Below, piece after piece: positions 16,454 to 26,559 of a stretch of 64,000 nt of DNA. The DNA is taken from positions 1 through 64,000 of the forward strand of contig JAFZKP010000029.1 in assembly GCA_017553625.1 (NCBI GenBank), read 5' to 3'. The notes beneath the pieces are model-generated. The model saw nothing but the letters and a program-made list of their open reading frames with translations, had not been told where the DNA came from and ran no database searches. The stretch comes from Bacteroidales bacterium (lineage in GTDB: Bacteria; Bacteroidota; Bacteroidia; Bacteroidales; F082). The position numbers were made by a program, and so were the translations under genes. Within the stretch, counting starts at the first letter, position 1. Each line of letters starts with the position of its first letter.

Positions 16454-17326
16454 ATGAGCACTAAATGCCCGTTTTGTGGATCAGAAAACACCAAGTCGTA
16501 CTTGAAGCTGAAAGACTATTTTCTCACCCAGGAGGACTTCGAAATCGTCGAGTGTTTCGAATGCAAACTGCTTTTCACGACACCGCGACCCGACCATTCT
16601 GTTATTGGAAACTATTACAAATCCGACGAATACCTGAGCCACAACGAACACAAAAAAGGTCTGATTCCGTGGATTTATAATAGAGTCAAGAAAATAAACA
16701 TCCGTTACAAATACAAAATCACGAGCGAGAACTTCATCAGACCGCGTCTCCTCGACTTCGGCTGCGGTATCGGCGATTTTCTCTATTATGCACAGAAGAA
16801 AGGCTGCAAGATAACTGGCTGCGACATGAGCGAAGACGCTCGTAACCTCGCGTCAGCCAAGCTTAAAAAAGACGTTCTGACACCAGAACAAGTCTTTGCC
16901 CTGCCCCACTCCTCTTTCGACATTATAACAATGTGGCACGTCCTCGAGCATATCGACGACCTCAGATATTTTTCTGAACAGCTTTACAAACTGCTTGCAA
17001 AAGACGGTCGCCTCGTGATTGCGGTTCCAAACTATATGTCGTTCGACGCACTCTATTACACCGACAAATGGGCGGCATTCGACGTTCCGCGACACCTCAA
17101 TCATTTTCACAAAGAGTCTTTGCAACATATTTTCGTCAACAGATTCATACTTGAAAAAATCTATCCTCTGAAATGGGACGCTTACTACATCTCCATGATG
17201 AGCGAAAAATTTGTCGGCAACACCAACTCATTTATCAACGGCATCAAAATTGGCAGCAAATCAAACAAAAAAGCCAAAAAGACAGGAGAATATTCAAGTT
17301 TGATTTACGTTTTTCGCAAAATTTGA
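16454..17326 (+). CDS. Class I SAM-dependent methyltransferase with N-terminal zinc ribbon
   Basis: 290 aa. The N-terminus has CPFCGS...CFEC, a four-Cys zinc ribbon, followed by a Rossmann methyltransferase domain: motif I LLDFGCGIGDFL, GCDMSED, and the MWHVLEHIDDL motif after strand 4. This combination is typical of small-molecule or polysaccharide-associated methyltransferases in Bacteroidetes; the substrate cannot be read from sequence. It follows mnmG by 59 bp, separated by a parS-like site. Confidence 0.85.
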   Translation: MSTKCPFCGSENTKSYLKLKDYFLTQEDFEIVECFECKLLFTTPRPDHSVIGNYYKSDEYLSHNEHKKGLIPWIYNRVKKINIRYKYKITSENFIRPRLLDFGCGIGDFLYYAQKKGCKITGCDMSEDARNLASAKLKKDVLTPEQVFALPHSSFDIITMWHVLEHIDDLRYFSEQLYKLLAKDGRLVIAVPNYMSFDALYYTDKWAAFDVPRHLNHFHKESLQHIFVNRFILEKIYPLKWDAYYISMMSEKFVGNTNSFINGIKIGSKSNKKAKKTGEYSSLIYVFRKI

Positions 17327-17449
17327 TTTCTGGCGGTTTTTGGGCGTTTTAAGGCATTTTCGTTTTTCAAAGTGTCGTACATCAAAAAATTTTCAAAATC
17401 GCCTTAAATCGAAGCAGTTTTTGGAACGGTTTTTGCTAAAATCAGGGCT

Positions 17450-19750
17450 ATGAAAAAAATATACATCATACTAATTACCATCGCGCTCATCGCCATCACA
17501 GTTTTTGTGCATCAGCGAAAAGAGAGCAACGAGAACGCCGAGATGGAGCGTTTTGCCAAAATCATCGCAAACGAGAGAGACGAGGATTTCGAAAAAAACA
17601 CATTAGAAATCATTGGCGAGATAGAAGGCGATTCCCTGTTCCATAAAATGCTAAACAGCAACATGATCCCAAGCGACGACAGTATCACAGCTTACTTAAA
17701 CTCCAATTATTTTAATAACATTGAACTTTACAAAAACTATAACCGCACGTTTACCCTTTGCGACAACACAACTCTCATCAAGGTTAATGATAATGATTCG
17801 TTACAGCAATGTGACGAGTATTTCGCGAGTATTTTTGAATCATATAATTCGTATTTCTTTGAAAAAGGTCTTTGCCACATCGATGATCCGACTTCAGACA
17901 TTTACTACATCGTCATAATGATGTTTGACAATTATCAAACCTTGTATTTGGAATTTTATAAAGAGAAGATTTACAATAAGTTGCTTTTAGACGCTGATTC
18001 GACAAACTTTTACAATTTCATCATTCCGAAACTTAAAAACTATTCTTTTGCAATTTACAACAACAACATTTTACATTACAAATTAGGCAATTATTATTAC
18101 CCGAACAGTTTCAAAAACTTCATTTCACAAGAGGATGGCCTTCACAGAGGTAGAAAGTTTAAACATTTTATTCTCAATGACTTAGATAATTATAAATCTA
18201 TCGTTGTTTCAATTGAGTCTGAACGCTGGATGAAGTTTGTCGCACCAGTTTCCCTCATTTTCTTTACCCTGCTTCTCGCCTATTTCCTTTATATATATTT
18301 TGAAAAAGGTCGTTCCAACATTTTCAAACGGAGTTTCCATAGCAAAATGCAAATCACGATTCTGCTGGTTCTGGCTTTTTCATTTATTGCAATTGGCATA
18401 GTTTCTTTTCTGTTTCTGAGAAACAATATCTCCAAAAAGACACAGATTGAGCAATACAAACAGGCAAATATCATTCGTAACAACTTGGAATCCAATCTTT
18501 TAACAGAAAATAGCATCAATAAAAACGAGTTCATCGCCAAGCTTAAAGAAACGTTTTTCTGCGACATTAATATCTACAATATCAAGGGAAATCTGATTAA
18601 CTCAACTTTACCGGGCGCAAATGTCAATGCAGATGCCATCAACGAGGATGCATACAGGACAATTTTGTTTGACAACGCTGGATATCATTTGCAAAAAGAA
18701 TCGTACAAAGACGAAAAATACACCTCTTACTACTTCCCAATTCTCGACCAAAACAACAATCTTGTCGCCATTTTGAATGTAATTTACTTCGACTCACAAC
18801 AGGAATACGACGATAATTTGTCAAAATTCGCCCTCAATTATGTGAACATTATCATTGTTTTGCTTGGCATCTCCTCAATTATTGTGCTTTTTATTACTCG
18901 CAAAACTCTCAAACCATTGAAAATCATCGAGGAACAGATGGGAAAAATCAGCCTTGACGGAACAAACGAACCGATTAATTTCAAAGGTCACGATGAGATT
19001 GGAGCTCTTGTGGAACAGTATAACAAGATGTGCCGGCAGCTTGAAATAGCGGCAAATAAGATTGTTCGCAACGAGCGTGAAAGCACTTGGCGTGAGATGG
19101 CGCGTCAGGTGGCTCATGAGATAAAGAACCCGCTCACACCGATGCGACTGAACATTGAGTATCTGCAAATGCTTTGGGACAGAAAAGACCCGAAATTCGA
19201 GGAAAACTTCAAAGAAACACTGAAATCTTTGCTGGAACAGATTGATACTCTTTCTAATATTGCCTCTGCATTTTCAGATTACGCCAAACTTCCGAATAAC
19301 ACCCCTACAACCTTTGACCTGAGCGAGTTGCTGAAAAACACAATAAAGCTTTATGATGTTCAAAATAATATAAGCATCTCTTTGATTTTCAATGATAAGG
19401 AAGACTGGACGATTTTTGCTGATAAAAACAATCTCGGCAGAGTTTTTGGCAACATCATAAAAAACGCAATTCAGGCAATAGGAAAGGAAACTGGACATAT
19501 TGAAGTGATACTCAGCAAGTTAGAGGAGAAGTACAGAATCAAAATCACCGACAACGGCTGCGGAATCAAGGAAAAAGACCAAGCGAAGATTTTCTTCCCC
19601 AATTTCACGACGAAATCAAGCGGAATGGGGGTCGGATTGTCAGTCTCGCAAGACATCATACAATCAATGGGAGGAAACATTTCGTTTTCGAGCAAAGAAG
19701 GAATCGGCACCGTTTTTACAATCTACATACCTATTTTAAAAGAAATGTAA
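17450..19750 (+). CDS. NtrY-like sensor histidine kinase
   Basis: 766 aa membrane kinase. A first helix (5-21) and an unusual long extracytoplasmic region (about 22-260), a helix about 264-286, another about 303-328, a second sensory loop, a helix about 468-485, then HAMP, the H-box MARQVAHEIKNPLTPMRL with phosphoacceptor His556, and an HATPase domain with N-box IIKNAIQAI, DNGCGI and GMGVGLSV. The H-box sequence is that of NtrY-type kinases. No response regulator is adjacent, so its partner must be elsewhere. 123 bp upstream hold no clear TAnnTTTG box. Confidence 0.88.
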   Translation: MKKIYIILITIALIAITVFVHQRKESNENAEMERFAKIIANERDEDFEKNTLEIIGEIEGDSLFHKMLNSNMIPSDDSITAYLNSNYFNNIELYKNYNRTFTLCDNTTLIKVNDNDSLQQCDEYFASIFESYNSYFFEKGLCHIDDPTSDIYYIVIMMFDNYQTLYLEFYKEKIYNKLLLDADSTNFYNFIIPKLKNYSFAIYNNNILHYKLGNYYYPNSFKNFISQEDGLHRGRKFKHFILNDLDNYKSIVVSIESERWMKFVAPVSLIFFTLLLAYFLYIYFEKGRSNIFKRSFHSKMQITILLVLAFSFIAIGIVSFLFLRNNISKKTQIEQYKQANIIRNNLESNLLTENSINKNEFIAKLKETFFCDINIYNIKGNLINSTLPGANVNADAINEDAYRTILFDNAGYHLQKESYKDEKYTSYYFPILDQNNNLVAILNVIYFDSQQEYDDNLSKFALNYVNIIIVLLGISSIIVLFITRKTLKPLKIIEEQMGKISLDGTNEPINFKGHDEIGALVEQYNKMCRQLEIAANKIVRNERESTWREMARQVAHEIKNPLTPMRLNIEYLQMLWDRKDPKFEENFKETLKSLLEQIDTLSNIASAFSDYAKLPNNTPTTFDLSELLKNTIKLYDVQNNISISLIFNDKEDWTIFADKNNLGRVFGNIIKNAIQAIGKETGHIEVILSKLEEKYRIKITDNGCGIKEKDQAKIFFPNFTTKSSGMGVGLSVSQDIIQSMGGNISFSSKEGIGTVFTIYIPILKEM

Positions 19751-19758
19751 TATATTTG
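19751..19758 (+). promoter_or_regulatory. -7 box (TATATTTG) of flippase gene
   Basis: Lies directly after the kinase stop and about 56 bp before the flippase ATG; the interspersed palindrome at 19776 would be in the 5' leader. Confidence 0.4.
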
Positions 19759-19775
19759 CAAAAATTTTGTTATTG

Positions 19776-19802
19776 TGTAGAGACGGATGACAATCCGTCT
19801 CA
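19776..19802. repeat. Interspersed palindrome, 5' leader (copy 8)
   Basis: TGTAGAGACGGAT...ATCCGTCTC, one of few copies outside a coding region; it makes a spurious start at 19787 in the ORF below. Confidence 0.8.
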
Positions 19803-19813
19803 AAAAATTGCGA

Positions 19814-21325
19814 ATGTCAATGAGCAACAACCCTATTAAAGCCCTCGCGGGTCAGACAGTAATTTACGGCATGGGTACAATCGTGCCGCGTCTTTTAAAC
19901 TATTTGCTTGTTCCATTGTACGTGCGCGTCTTCGCAGCAGGCGTGTACGGACAAATCACGGATTTGTATGCTTGGATAGCGTTTTTACTGGCACTTCTCA
20001 CATACGGAATGGAGACGACGTTTTTCCGTTACACACAGAAGGAGAATCCCGAAAAGGTATTCAACAACATCGTTTCGTGCATAATTTTAACGACAGGTAT
20101 TTTTCTCGTTTTATACGGATTGCTTTACAAAAACTTTGCGCATCTTATTCAGTACGAACACAATACGCAATATGTCCTTTTCCTCGGAATAATCGTCGCC
20201 TTGGACGCACTGACAGCAGTCCCGTTTGCAAAACTGAGAAAAAACAACAAGGCTAAATTATTCACAATCATTAAGATAGCCAATGTAACGCTAAATATCG
20301 GACTGAATTTGTTTTTCCTCTTAGTCATTCCGGAAACGGCGCTGGCAATTTCAGAGAAAGTGTTTGGTCCGCAGGCAGGCTTGCTCGTTTGGGTGTTGAT
20401 TTCCAATGTGTTATCAAGTTTGTTAAGCCTGATTCTACTTCTTCCGCAGTTCAAAGGCTATCATTTCGAGCTTAACAAAAGCCTCATCCGCCCGATGTTG
20501 GCTTACGCCCTCCCGATTTTGCTTATCAACCTTGTGGGAATGGTGAACGAGGTGGCAGATAAGATTTTGATAAAATATCTCACACCAATCCCAGACACTG
20601 ACACACTTTCGGCGATTGACATGACAGGGGAGGAGTACGCACTTCAGCAGCTCGGCATTTACGGCGCTAATTTCAAGCTTGCCGTGTTGATGACGATTTT
20701 CATCCAGATGTTCCGTTATGCCTCCGAGCCTTTCTTCTTCGGCAAGGCTAAAGACCGCAACGCACCAGAGCTTTACGCCAAAGTGATGACGTATTTTGTC
20801 ATTTTCTGCCTTCTTATTTTCCTCGGCGTAATGCTTTACATCGACGTTTTGAAATACTTCGTCGGAAGAGGCGGCAGCGATTATCACGAAGGCTTGGTAA
20901 TTGTGCCTATTGTATTGATAGCCAATATGTTTTATGGCATTGTCTTTAATCTTTCGATATGGTTTAAACTCACCGACAAGACATTTTACGGTACTATAAT
21001 TTCGATTATCGGGGCATCGATAACGTTGCTTTGTCTTTTCGTTCTCGTTCCGCAAATCGGTTATCTTGGCGCGGCGATAGCACATCTCGCCTGCTACACC
21101 GTCATGATGCTTATATCCTATTTCTGGGGGCAGAAACATTTCCCTGTCCCGTATCAAGTCGGAAGAATACTTTTATACATAGTTTTTGCGATACTGATAT
21201 ACGTTTTCAGCATAACATACGTTGATTATTCCTTGATTACCAAATTGATAATCAACACATTGCTGATTTTAGTCTATTGCGGTACAGTCGTATTTTTTGA
21301 ACGTAAAAATCCTTTGAAGATATGA
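19814..21325 (+). CDS. Polysaccharide flippase (Wzx/MATE-like membrane protein)
   Basis: About 503 aa with some 12-14 hydrophobic helices. The N-terminus ([31 protein letters not shown]) matches oligosaccharide flippases that move lipid-linked glycans across the inner membrane. The start is placed at the ATG 19814 (or 19820, two codons later); the longer frame from 19787 begins inside a repeat. The stop overlaps the dut start (ATGA). No polysaccharide cluster is adjacent, so it may be a stand-alone flippase, for example for lipid II or a single glycan; this cannot be decided here. Confidence 0.85.
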   Translation: MSMSNNPIKALAGQTVIYGMGTIVPRLLNYLLVPLYVRVFAAGVYGQITDLYAWIAFLLALLTYGMETTFFRYTQKENPEKVFNNIVSCIILTTGIFLVLYGLLYKNFAHLIQYEHNTQYVLFLGIIVALDALTAVPFAKLRKNNKAKLFTIIKIANVTLNIGLNLFFLLVIPETALAISEKVFGPQAGLLVWVLISNVLSSLLSLILLLPQFKGYHFELNKSLIRPMLAYALPILLINLVGMVNEVADKILIKYLTPIPDTDTLSAIDMTGEEYALQQLGIYGANFKLAVLMTIFIQMFRYASEPFFFGKAKDRNAPELYAKVMTYFVIFCLLIFLGVMLYIDVLKYFVGRGGSDYHEGLVIVPIVLIANMFYGIVFNLSIWFKLTDKTFYGTIISIIGASITLLCLFVLVPQIGYLGAAIAHLACYTVMMLISYFWGQKHFPVPYQVGRILLYIVFAILIYVFSITYVDYSLITKLIINTLLILVYCGTVVFFERKNPLKI

Positions 21326-21756
21326 AATTGAATATTGTTAACAAGTCGAATAATGCTATGCCTGCTTATGAGACCGTCAACTCGGCAGGAATGGATTTGA
21401 GGGCGTATCTCCCTGATGGTGAATTAGTTATAAAGCCAATGCAGCGTGCTTTGGTGCCAACGGGACTTTTCATGGAAATTCCTGTTGGATTTGAAGGGCA
21501 GGTGCGTCCACGCAGCGGTTTGGCGATAAAAAGCGGCATCACGGTTTTGAATTCACCTGGCACAATCGACGCCGATTATAGGGGAGAGGTGAAGGTGATT
21601 TTGATTAACCTTTCGGAAAACGATTTCGTTATTAAGAGCGGCGACAGGATTGCACAACTTGTCATTGCTAAGTGTGAACAGATGGAAGTTGTTGAGGTTG
21701 AGACGCTTAGCGATACAGAACGCGGTGCCGGAGGCTTCGGACATACAGGGAAATAA
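21322..21756 (+). CDS. dut: dUTP diphosphatase
   Basis: 144 aa trimeric dUTPase with all five motifs visible: [39 protein letters not shown] and the C-terminal [12 protein letters not shown] arm. It hydrolyses dUTP to dUMP and PPi. Coupled by a 4-bp overlap to the flippase gene. The -7 box of the whole unit is upstream of the flippase. Confidence 0.96.
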   Translation: MKLNIVNKSNNAMPAYETVNSAGMDLRAYLPDGELVIKPMQRALVPTGLFMEIPVGFEGQVRPRSGLAIKSGITVLNSPGTIDADYRGEVKVILINLSENDFVIKSGDRIAQLVIAKCEQMEVVEVETLSDTERGAGGFGHTGK

Positions 21757-21757
21757 C

Positions 21758-21829
21758 GAGATTCCTCGCTTCGCTCGGAATGACAAAGCCTCGTCATTTC
21801 GAGCGCAACGAAGTGGAGTCGAGAAATCC
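21758..21829. repeat. REP-like inverted repeat between dut and TPR gene
   Basis: An imperfect 72-bp inverted repeat (GAGATTCCTCG...TTCGCTCGGAATGAC facing GTCATTTCGAGCGCAACG...CGAGAAATC). This sequence type is widely dispersed in bacterial genomes as a REP-like element. It is in the spacer of a same-direction gene pair. Confidence 0.75.
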
Positions 21830-21873
21830 TCTACCAATGAAGACTCTCAAAATGAATAACATAGAAAAATAAA

Positions 21874-23598
21874 ATGATGAAAAAGTTTTTAATATCACTT
21901 TTCTGTCTTACGCTATTAAGCAACGCTTTCGCGCAAAGCGAGGTCGTTGGAGAGGCGCCGAATGATACCATTGAGGTGAAGCAGGACTTGGCAAAGAATG
22001 CGGAGTACTTCTCAAAAGGCATTGAGGCGAAATATAACGAGAATTATGAAGTTGCTATCTGGAACTTCGAGCAGGCATTACGATTCTTCAAAGACGACGA
22101 CGCGAGCATGTATGAACTTTCGGCGTTATATCATAAAAACAACCGCAATGTCGAGGCGTTATCGATGATAAAACAGGCGGCAAACCTGAAACCTGACAAC
22201 AAATGGTATCAAATCAGACTGGCGAAATTGTATCTTCAAAACTCCGATTACAAAGCCTTCATGCAGATTTATGACAAACTTCTGGAAAAAGACCCAGAAA
22301 ACTTGGAATATCTTGAAGATTATATCGGCGCGCTCATAACCTACGGCGAATATGACAAATTGCTTGAGAAACTTGACACCATTGAAAAGCTTCTCGGAAA
22401 AAACGAGCAGATTTTCCTTCAAAAGATTCAGGTTTACAGCGACCAGGGCAAAAAAGACAAAGTCATCTCCGAATTGGAGAACCTCGTCGATTTCATGCCG
22501 GAGAACACCCGCTATAGAGCCATGCTCGCCGAAGCCTACCGTAAAGCTAAACGCGACAAAGACGCTTATCTGCAATACATGAAAATCAAGGAGTTAGATC
22601 CGGAAGATAAATATATCAATGTTTCATTGATGGATTATTATTTGAATGTAAGTAATAAAGATAAAGCTTTCGAGGAATTTTTGGCTGCAATTAATAATCC
22701 TAATCTTGAATATGACACCAAAGTGCAGTTATGTAAACTCTTTATGAGTAAATATCATACTATCTCAGGATATGAGATAGCAACTATTGGAACAACTTTC
22801 ATTAACGCGTATCCGGAAAAATCGGCGGGTTATAATCTTGTAGGAACTCTATATTACATGCAAAAAGATTATTTAAAGGCAAAAGAGTTTTATGTAAATG
22901 CAGTAAAATATGGTGATACAGAATATGCAACGCTTGCACAGCTGGCAATGTGTTATGGCATTTTGGAAGATTACAAAGGAACTATAGAATATACAAATCG
23001 AGCTATTGCCCTCTATCCCGACCAACCTTACCTCTATCAGCTAAATGCCGTAGGTCATTTAATGTTGAACGATTATGAAAATGCATTAATGACTTTGGAA
23101 AAAGGAAGAAGATTTGTTGCTGATCAGTCATTAATGCTTACCTTTGACACTAATATTGCGGATTGTTATTATAAATTGAAGAATAAAGAAAAGCTTTATG
23201 AGACATATAATAAGATTTTGGCGTATAATCCGGATAACGTTTATGTCTTAAACAACTATGCATATTATTTGTCGCTTGAAGAAAAAGACCTTGAAAGAGC
23301 TTTGGAAATGTCAGCAAAGACAATAAAAGCCGAGCCTAAAAATGCCACCTATCTCGACACTTACGCCTGGATTTTGTATAAATTGGGTCGTTACGAAGAG
23401 GCGAAAAAATACATGGAGAAAGTTTTCAAGTATGACAAAAAGCCACAAGGCGTTAATTATGAACATCTTGGAGATATTTTATTTAAACTTGGAGACACAA
23501 AAAACGCTGTCAAGAACTGGAAAAAAGCCAAGAAAGCAGGTGGCGAGGTTTCAGAATTCCTTGAACAGAAGATAATCGAAGAAAAACTTTATGAATAG
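21874..23598 (+). CDS. Secreted/periplasmic TPR protein
   Basis: 574 aa with a signal peptide (MMKKFLISLFCLTLLSNAFAQ) and TPR repeats over almost the whole length, e.g. YNENYEVAIWNFEQALRFF and TYAWILYKLGRYEEAKKYM. No enzymatic domain or membrane anchor. It is followed by the DUF4292 lipoprotein (8-bp overlap) and the EnvC-like gene (4-bp overlap), a conserved Bacteroidetes envelope operon. A scaffold role in envelope assembly is inferred from context. Confidence 0.85.
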   Translation: MMKKFLISLFCLTLLSNAFAQSEVVGEAPNDTIEVKQDLAKNAEYFSKGIEAKYNENYEVAIWNFEQALRFFKDDDASMYELSALYHKNNRNVEALSMIKQAANLKPDNKWYQIRLAKLYLQNSDYKAFMQIYDKLLEKDPENLEYLEDYIGALITYGEYDKLLEKLDTIEKLLGKNEQIFLQKIQVYSDQGKKDKVISELENLVDFMPENTRYRAMLAEAYRKAKRDKDAYLQYMKIKELDPEDKYINVSLMDYYLNVSNKDKAFEEFLAAINNPNLEYDTKVQLCKLFMSKYHTISGYEIATIGTTFINAYPEKSAGYNLVGTLYYMQKDYLKAKEFYVNAVKYGDTEYATLAQLAMCYGILEDYKGTIEYTNRAIALYPDQPYLYQLNAVGHLMLNDYENALMTLEKGRRFVADQSLMLTFDTNIADCYYKLKNKEKLYETYNKILAYNPDNVYVLNNYAYYLSLEEKDLERALEMSAKTIKAEPKNATYLDTYAWILYKLGRYEEAKKYMEKVFKYDKKPQGVNYEHLGDILFKLGDTKNAVKNWKKAKKAGGEVSEFLEQKIIEEKLYE

Positions 23599-24415
23599 AA
23601 AATTTCATATATTACTGATATTCAGTCTTTTAGCGGTTTTGCCGTTTTTCAGCACAAGCTGCTCGTCGAAGAAAGCCATTACGAAGACGAGTCTGCGGGA
23701 GTTTACAGCCAACAGACTTATCAAAGAGGTGGAGCAAAACGAGTTTGAGTTTGACAATTTTCAGGCGAAAATAAATGTGAAAATCGAGACTAAAGACAAG
23801 AATCTCAACGTGAAAGGACAGCTGAGGATGAAAAAAGACAGCATCATCTGGACAAGCATCTCGCTGCCGCTTGGCCTTGAGGTGATTCGCATGAAAATTT
23901 CTCCAGACTCTGTGTTTTTCCTTAACCGAACCGAAAAAACCTACTTGTACGAAGACATCACGGCTTTCAATGATATTTCGCCAATGATAACGTCCATCAA
24001 GTTCGTCCAATCGGTGCTTATCGGCAATGACATAAATCTTCGAGACAGTGACAATTATAAAGTTGAAATAGACGATGGTAAATATAATCTGTTGATTTCC
24101 AATAAATTAAAAAAATCAATAAAACACAAGGAAGACAACTGGAAAGTGCTGATGAAAGAGCTTTGGATTGATCCGCAATTATTCAAAATTACAAAATACA
24201 ACATCAAGGAATACAACGACAGCAAACGTAAAATCGAGCTGAACTATTCTGATTTTGTTAAAGTTAACGAAAAATATATCCCTACAAAAATCAGCATCAG
24301 CATACATGGAGACTATTATCTGAAAGCCACCATAAACTATTCAAATATCTCCACCGATGATAATATTGAATACATTTTCAACGTTCCCAAAAAATATGAG
24401 AGAATTTTCAAATGA
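23591..24415 (+). CDS. DUF4292 lipoprotein
   Basis: 274 aa. Lipoprotein signal with STSCSS lipobox (Cys24), then the DUF4292 pattern: FEFDNFQAKINVKIETKDKN, GQLRMKKDSIIWTSISLPLG and RMKISPDSVFFLNR. The fold is LolA/LolB-like, so binding of lipid or lipoprotein is possible. It overlaps the TPR gene by 8 bp and the EnvC-like gene by 4 bp, so all three are probably translationally coupled. Confidence 0.85.
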   Translation: MNRKFHILLIFSLLAVLPFFSTSCSSKKAITKTSLREFTANRLIKEVEQNEFEFDNFQAKINVKIETKDKNLNVKGQLRMKKDSIIWTSISLPLGLEVIRMKISPDSVFFLNRTEKTYLYEDITAFNDISPMITSIKFVQSVLIGNDINLRDSDNYKVEIDDGKYNLLISNKLKKSIKHKEDNWKVLMKELWIDPQLFKITKYNIKEYNDSKRKIELNYSDFVKVNEKYIPTKISISIHGDYYLKATINYSNISTDDNIEYIFNVPKKYERIFK

Positions 24416-25587
24416 TTAGAAAAGTCACATATCCGATAGCTTTGTTTTTGATGGTTTTCATCATCTCGTCGGGATGTATTGCACAGACAGTCAACGAGTT
24501 GGAAAGTCAAGTCAAGAAATTGCAGTCGGACATAAAGACCTCACAAAATCTTTTGAAAAAGACATCGCAAAACAAGGAGACGACACTGCGCGAGATAGAG
24601 CTTCTTCAAGTTCAGATTAAGAAAAGAGACGACCTTATCAACACTTACAACAAGCAGCTTTCAATCCTAAACAAGGAGACAAAAGCTTACAAAAGCGACA
24701 TAAAATCGTTGGAAAACGAGCTTGAGAAAAACCGTAACGAATACGCAGAACTACTTGTTATCAGCTATAAAAACAGGAATAATCTCAACAATCTTCTCTT
24801 CATTTTCTCGTCGGAAGACTTCAACCAGGCAATCAGAAGACTACGTTACATCCAACAATTCAAGGAGTTGCTTCAGCATAAAATGAAAGAAATCGACAAC
24901 ACAAAACACGATATCAAGAAAAGAATCTCGAAAAACGAAGATGACAAAAAACGTATCGAGAAGCTGAACAACACGCAGAAAAAGGAAAGGGAAGAGCTTA
25001 ACAAAGACAAAAAACAGCTCAACGACAAAATTGCAAAGCTGAAAAAGAAGGAAAAAGACATAAAAAAAGACATAGACAAAAAGCAGAAAGAGACAAAGGA
25101 TTTGCAGGCTAAAATCAAGAAAATCATCGAGGAAGAGGTTGCGAAACGCAAAGCCAACGCCACTATCGACGAAAAACTCTCAGCTAATTTTGAAAACAAT
25201 AAAGGCATGCTTCCGTGGCCGGTGGCGAGTGGCGTGGTGACAAAGAAATACGGCAACCAGCCACACCCGACGCAATCGAAAGTGGTGGTTTTCAACAACG
25301 GCATCGACATAACGACCGACCAAGGCTCCAACGCCTTGTGCGTTTTCGACGGGCAGGTCTCCACGGTTTTCAACACCGGCTCAACCAACGTGGTAATGGT
25401 CAGACATGGTCTGTATTTTACGCTTTACGCGAATTTGGACAAGGTCTATGTGAAGTCAGGCGACAAGGTGAAGACAGGGGAGAAGCTCGGTCTGATTCAC
25501 ACAGGAGCCACCGACAACGCCACTACGTTGCATTTCGAGTTGTGGAACGACAAAAACAACACGAATCCTGAAAAATGGCTGAGGTAA
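24412..25587 (+). CDS. envC: EnvC-like murein hydrolase activator, degenerate LytM domain
   Basis: 391 aa with signal peptide, a long coiled coil (about 25-255, lysine-rich), and a C-terminal LytM/M23 domain. The domain has lost the usual catalytic His: the family HxxH-type YAHL is here YANL (HGLYFTLYANLDKV), as in EnvC activators, while HFELW retains the last His. Such proteins activate amidases at the division septum rather than cutting peptidoglycan. Symbol given by architecture; a true peptidase is unlikely without the catalytic His. Confidence 0.82.
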   Translation: MIRKVTYPIALFLMVFIISSGCIAQTVNELESQVKKLQSDIKTSQNLLKKTSQNKETTLREIELLQVQIKKRDDLINTYNKQLSILNKETKAYKSDIKSLENELEKNRNEYAELLVISYKNRNNLNNLLFIFSSEDFNQAIRRLRYIQQFKELLQHKMKEIDNTKHDIKKRISKNEDDKKRIEKLNNTQKKEREELNKDKKQLNDKIAKLKKKEKDIKKDIDKKQKETKDLQAKIKKIIEEEVAKRKANATIDEKLSANFENNKGMLPWPVASGVVTKKYGNQPHPTQSKVVVFNNGIDITTDQGSNALCVFDGQVSTVFNTGSTNVVMVRHGLYFTLYANLDKVYVKSGDKVKTGEKLGLIHTGATDNATTLHFELWNDKNNTNPEKWLR

Positions 25588-25604
25588 GAAAAACAAATAA
25601 AACT

Positions 25605-25748
25605 ATGAGAAAAAACAGACATATCTTTCGTTTTTTGGCAATAATCGCACTGGCGGCTGTTGTTTTCGCCTCATGCGCGAGTGCCAACTCCCAATATCAC
25701 AGAAAAGGAAGCAACAGAAACAACTGCGACTGTACAAGGTGGCGATAA
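25605..25748 (+). CDS. Tiny lipoprotein (47 aa) with C-terminal CDCTRW
   Basis: Begins at ATG 25605, 17 bp after the EnvC-like stop. Hydrophobic N-terminus with VVFASC lipobox (Cys24), a basic Ser/Asn-rich linker YHRKGSNRNN and a terminal CDCTRWR. Too short for the ORF track. Small Bacteroidetes lipoproteins with a basic linker and C-terminal Cys-x-Cys ending exist, but no function is known to me. It ends 1 bp before the convergent tRNA terminator. Confidence 0.6.
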   Translation: MRKNRHIFRFLAIIALAAVVFASCASANSQYHRKGSNRNNCDCTRWR

Positions 25749-25777
25749 CAAAAAAAATCAGCCTTTTGAGCTGATTT
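25749..25777 (-). terminator. Intrinsic terminator of tRNA-Pro
   Basis: Minus strand: AATCAGC, loop TCAAAAG, GCTGATT then a run of T; placed directly after the tRNA 3' end. Confidence 0.75.
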
Positions 25778-25783
25778 CCAATG

Positions 25784-25857
25784 TCGGGATGACAAGATTC
25801 GAACTTGCGGCCTCTTCGTCCCGAACGAAGCGCGCTACCGGGCTGCGCTACATCCCG
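25784..25857 (-). tRNA. tRNA-Pro(CGG)
   Basis: 74 nt on the minus strand without CCA. Acceptor stem CGGGATG/CATCCCG, D-arm with AGCGCAGCCCGGTAGCGC, anticodon stem CTTCG/CGAAG with loop TTCGGGA (anticodon CGG, proline), and T-arm with GTTCGAATC. Discriminator A. Confidence 0.95.
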
Positions 25858-25942
25858 AACCGACATAATTTCGGACTGCAAAAATACTAAATTTTTGTAA
25901 TGGACAGCATTTTTGGCAAAAATATTTTTATCTCAGTGTTTT

Positions 25943-26536
25943 TCAGATTTTCTTGTCAGGATTCTGCTCCAAAAAGGCAGCCCATCCGCCGTAGCTTTTC
26001 TTGCCTTTCGGTATTTTCGGCAGTTTCGGGTCGTCGGTTCCGCCCACGATATTGAATTGGTTTTGGAAGCTGTGGCATACCGCTGCAGCCATGGCGTCGG
26101 TGGCGTCAAGGTAGTCGGGATGTTCGGTAAAGTTGCAGAGTTTCTGTACCATTGCCGCGACCTGCTCTTTTGAGGCGGCGCCGTTGCCAGTTATCGACTG
26201 TTTTATTTTACGCGGGGAATACTCGAAAATAGGGATGTCGCAATAAAGGGCAGCCGCCATAGCAACCCCTTGGGCGCGACCCAGCTTCAGCATCGACTGC
26301 ACGTTTTTTCCGAAGAAAGGAGCCTCAATAGCAAGCTCATCAGGATGATATTCGTCAATGATTTCGAGGACGCGCTCAAAGATTCGTTTCAGTTTAAGTG
26401 GCTGATTGTCAAGCTTCGCCAACTTCAAAACGCCCATTCGGAGCATACTCAGCTCCCTGCCTCTCTGAAGGATGAGACCATAACCCATCACCATTGTTCC
26501 CGGGTCGATACCTAATATTATACGCTCACTTTTCAA
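25943..26536 (-). CDS. ruvC: Holliday junction resolvase RuvC
   Basis: 197 aa. The acidic active-site residues are present: ILGIDPGT (Asp), ELAIEAPFFG (Glu), and YLDATDAMAAAVCH (Asp pair). RuvC cuts Holliday junctions with RuvAB. The start at 26536 gives the usual MKSERIILGIDPG. It is divergent from the 26560 gene with only 23 bp between the start codons. The C-terminal tail is slightly longer than average. Confidence 0.95.
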   Translation of the reverse strand: MKSERIILGIDPGTMVMGYGLILQRGRELSMLRMGVLKLAKLDNQPLKLKRIFERVLEIIDEYHPDELAIEAPFFGKNVQSMLKLGRAQGVAMAAALYCDIPIFEYSPRKIKQSITGNGAASKEQVAAMVQKLCNFTEHPDYLDATDAMAAAVCHSFQNQFNIVGGTDDPKLPKIPKGKKSYGGWAAFLEQNPDKKI

Positions 26537-26543
26537 AAATTCT

Positions 26544-26551
26544 TATCTTTG
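26544..26551 (+). promoter_or_regulatory. -7 box (TATCTTTG) of 26560 gene
   Basis: Ends 8 bp before the ATG, predicting a leaderless or nearly leaderless transcript. Confidence 0.5.
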
Positions 26552-26559
26552 CAGTCTGA

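Noticed and set aside
19787..19813. Extended start of the flippase (MTIRLKKLR)
   Set aside because: It begins inside the interspersed palindrome; the conserved protein starts at MSNNPIKAL.
20435..21157. 240-aa leftward ORF within the flippase gene
   Set aside because: Shadow frame; composition rich in Arg, Asn and His without family motifs.
25603..25881. Leftward ORF across the tRNA-Pro gene ([23 protein letters not shown])
   Set aside because: It is the tRNA sequence translated; such peptides are typical artefacts of tRNA genes.
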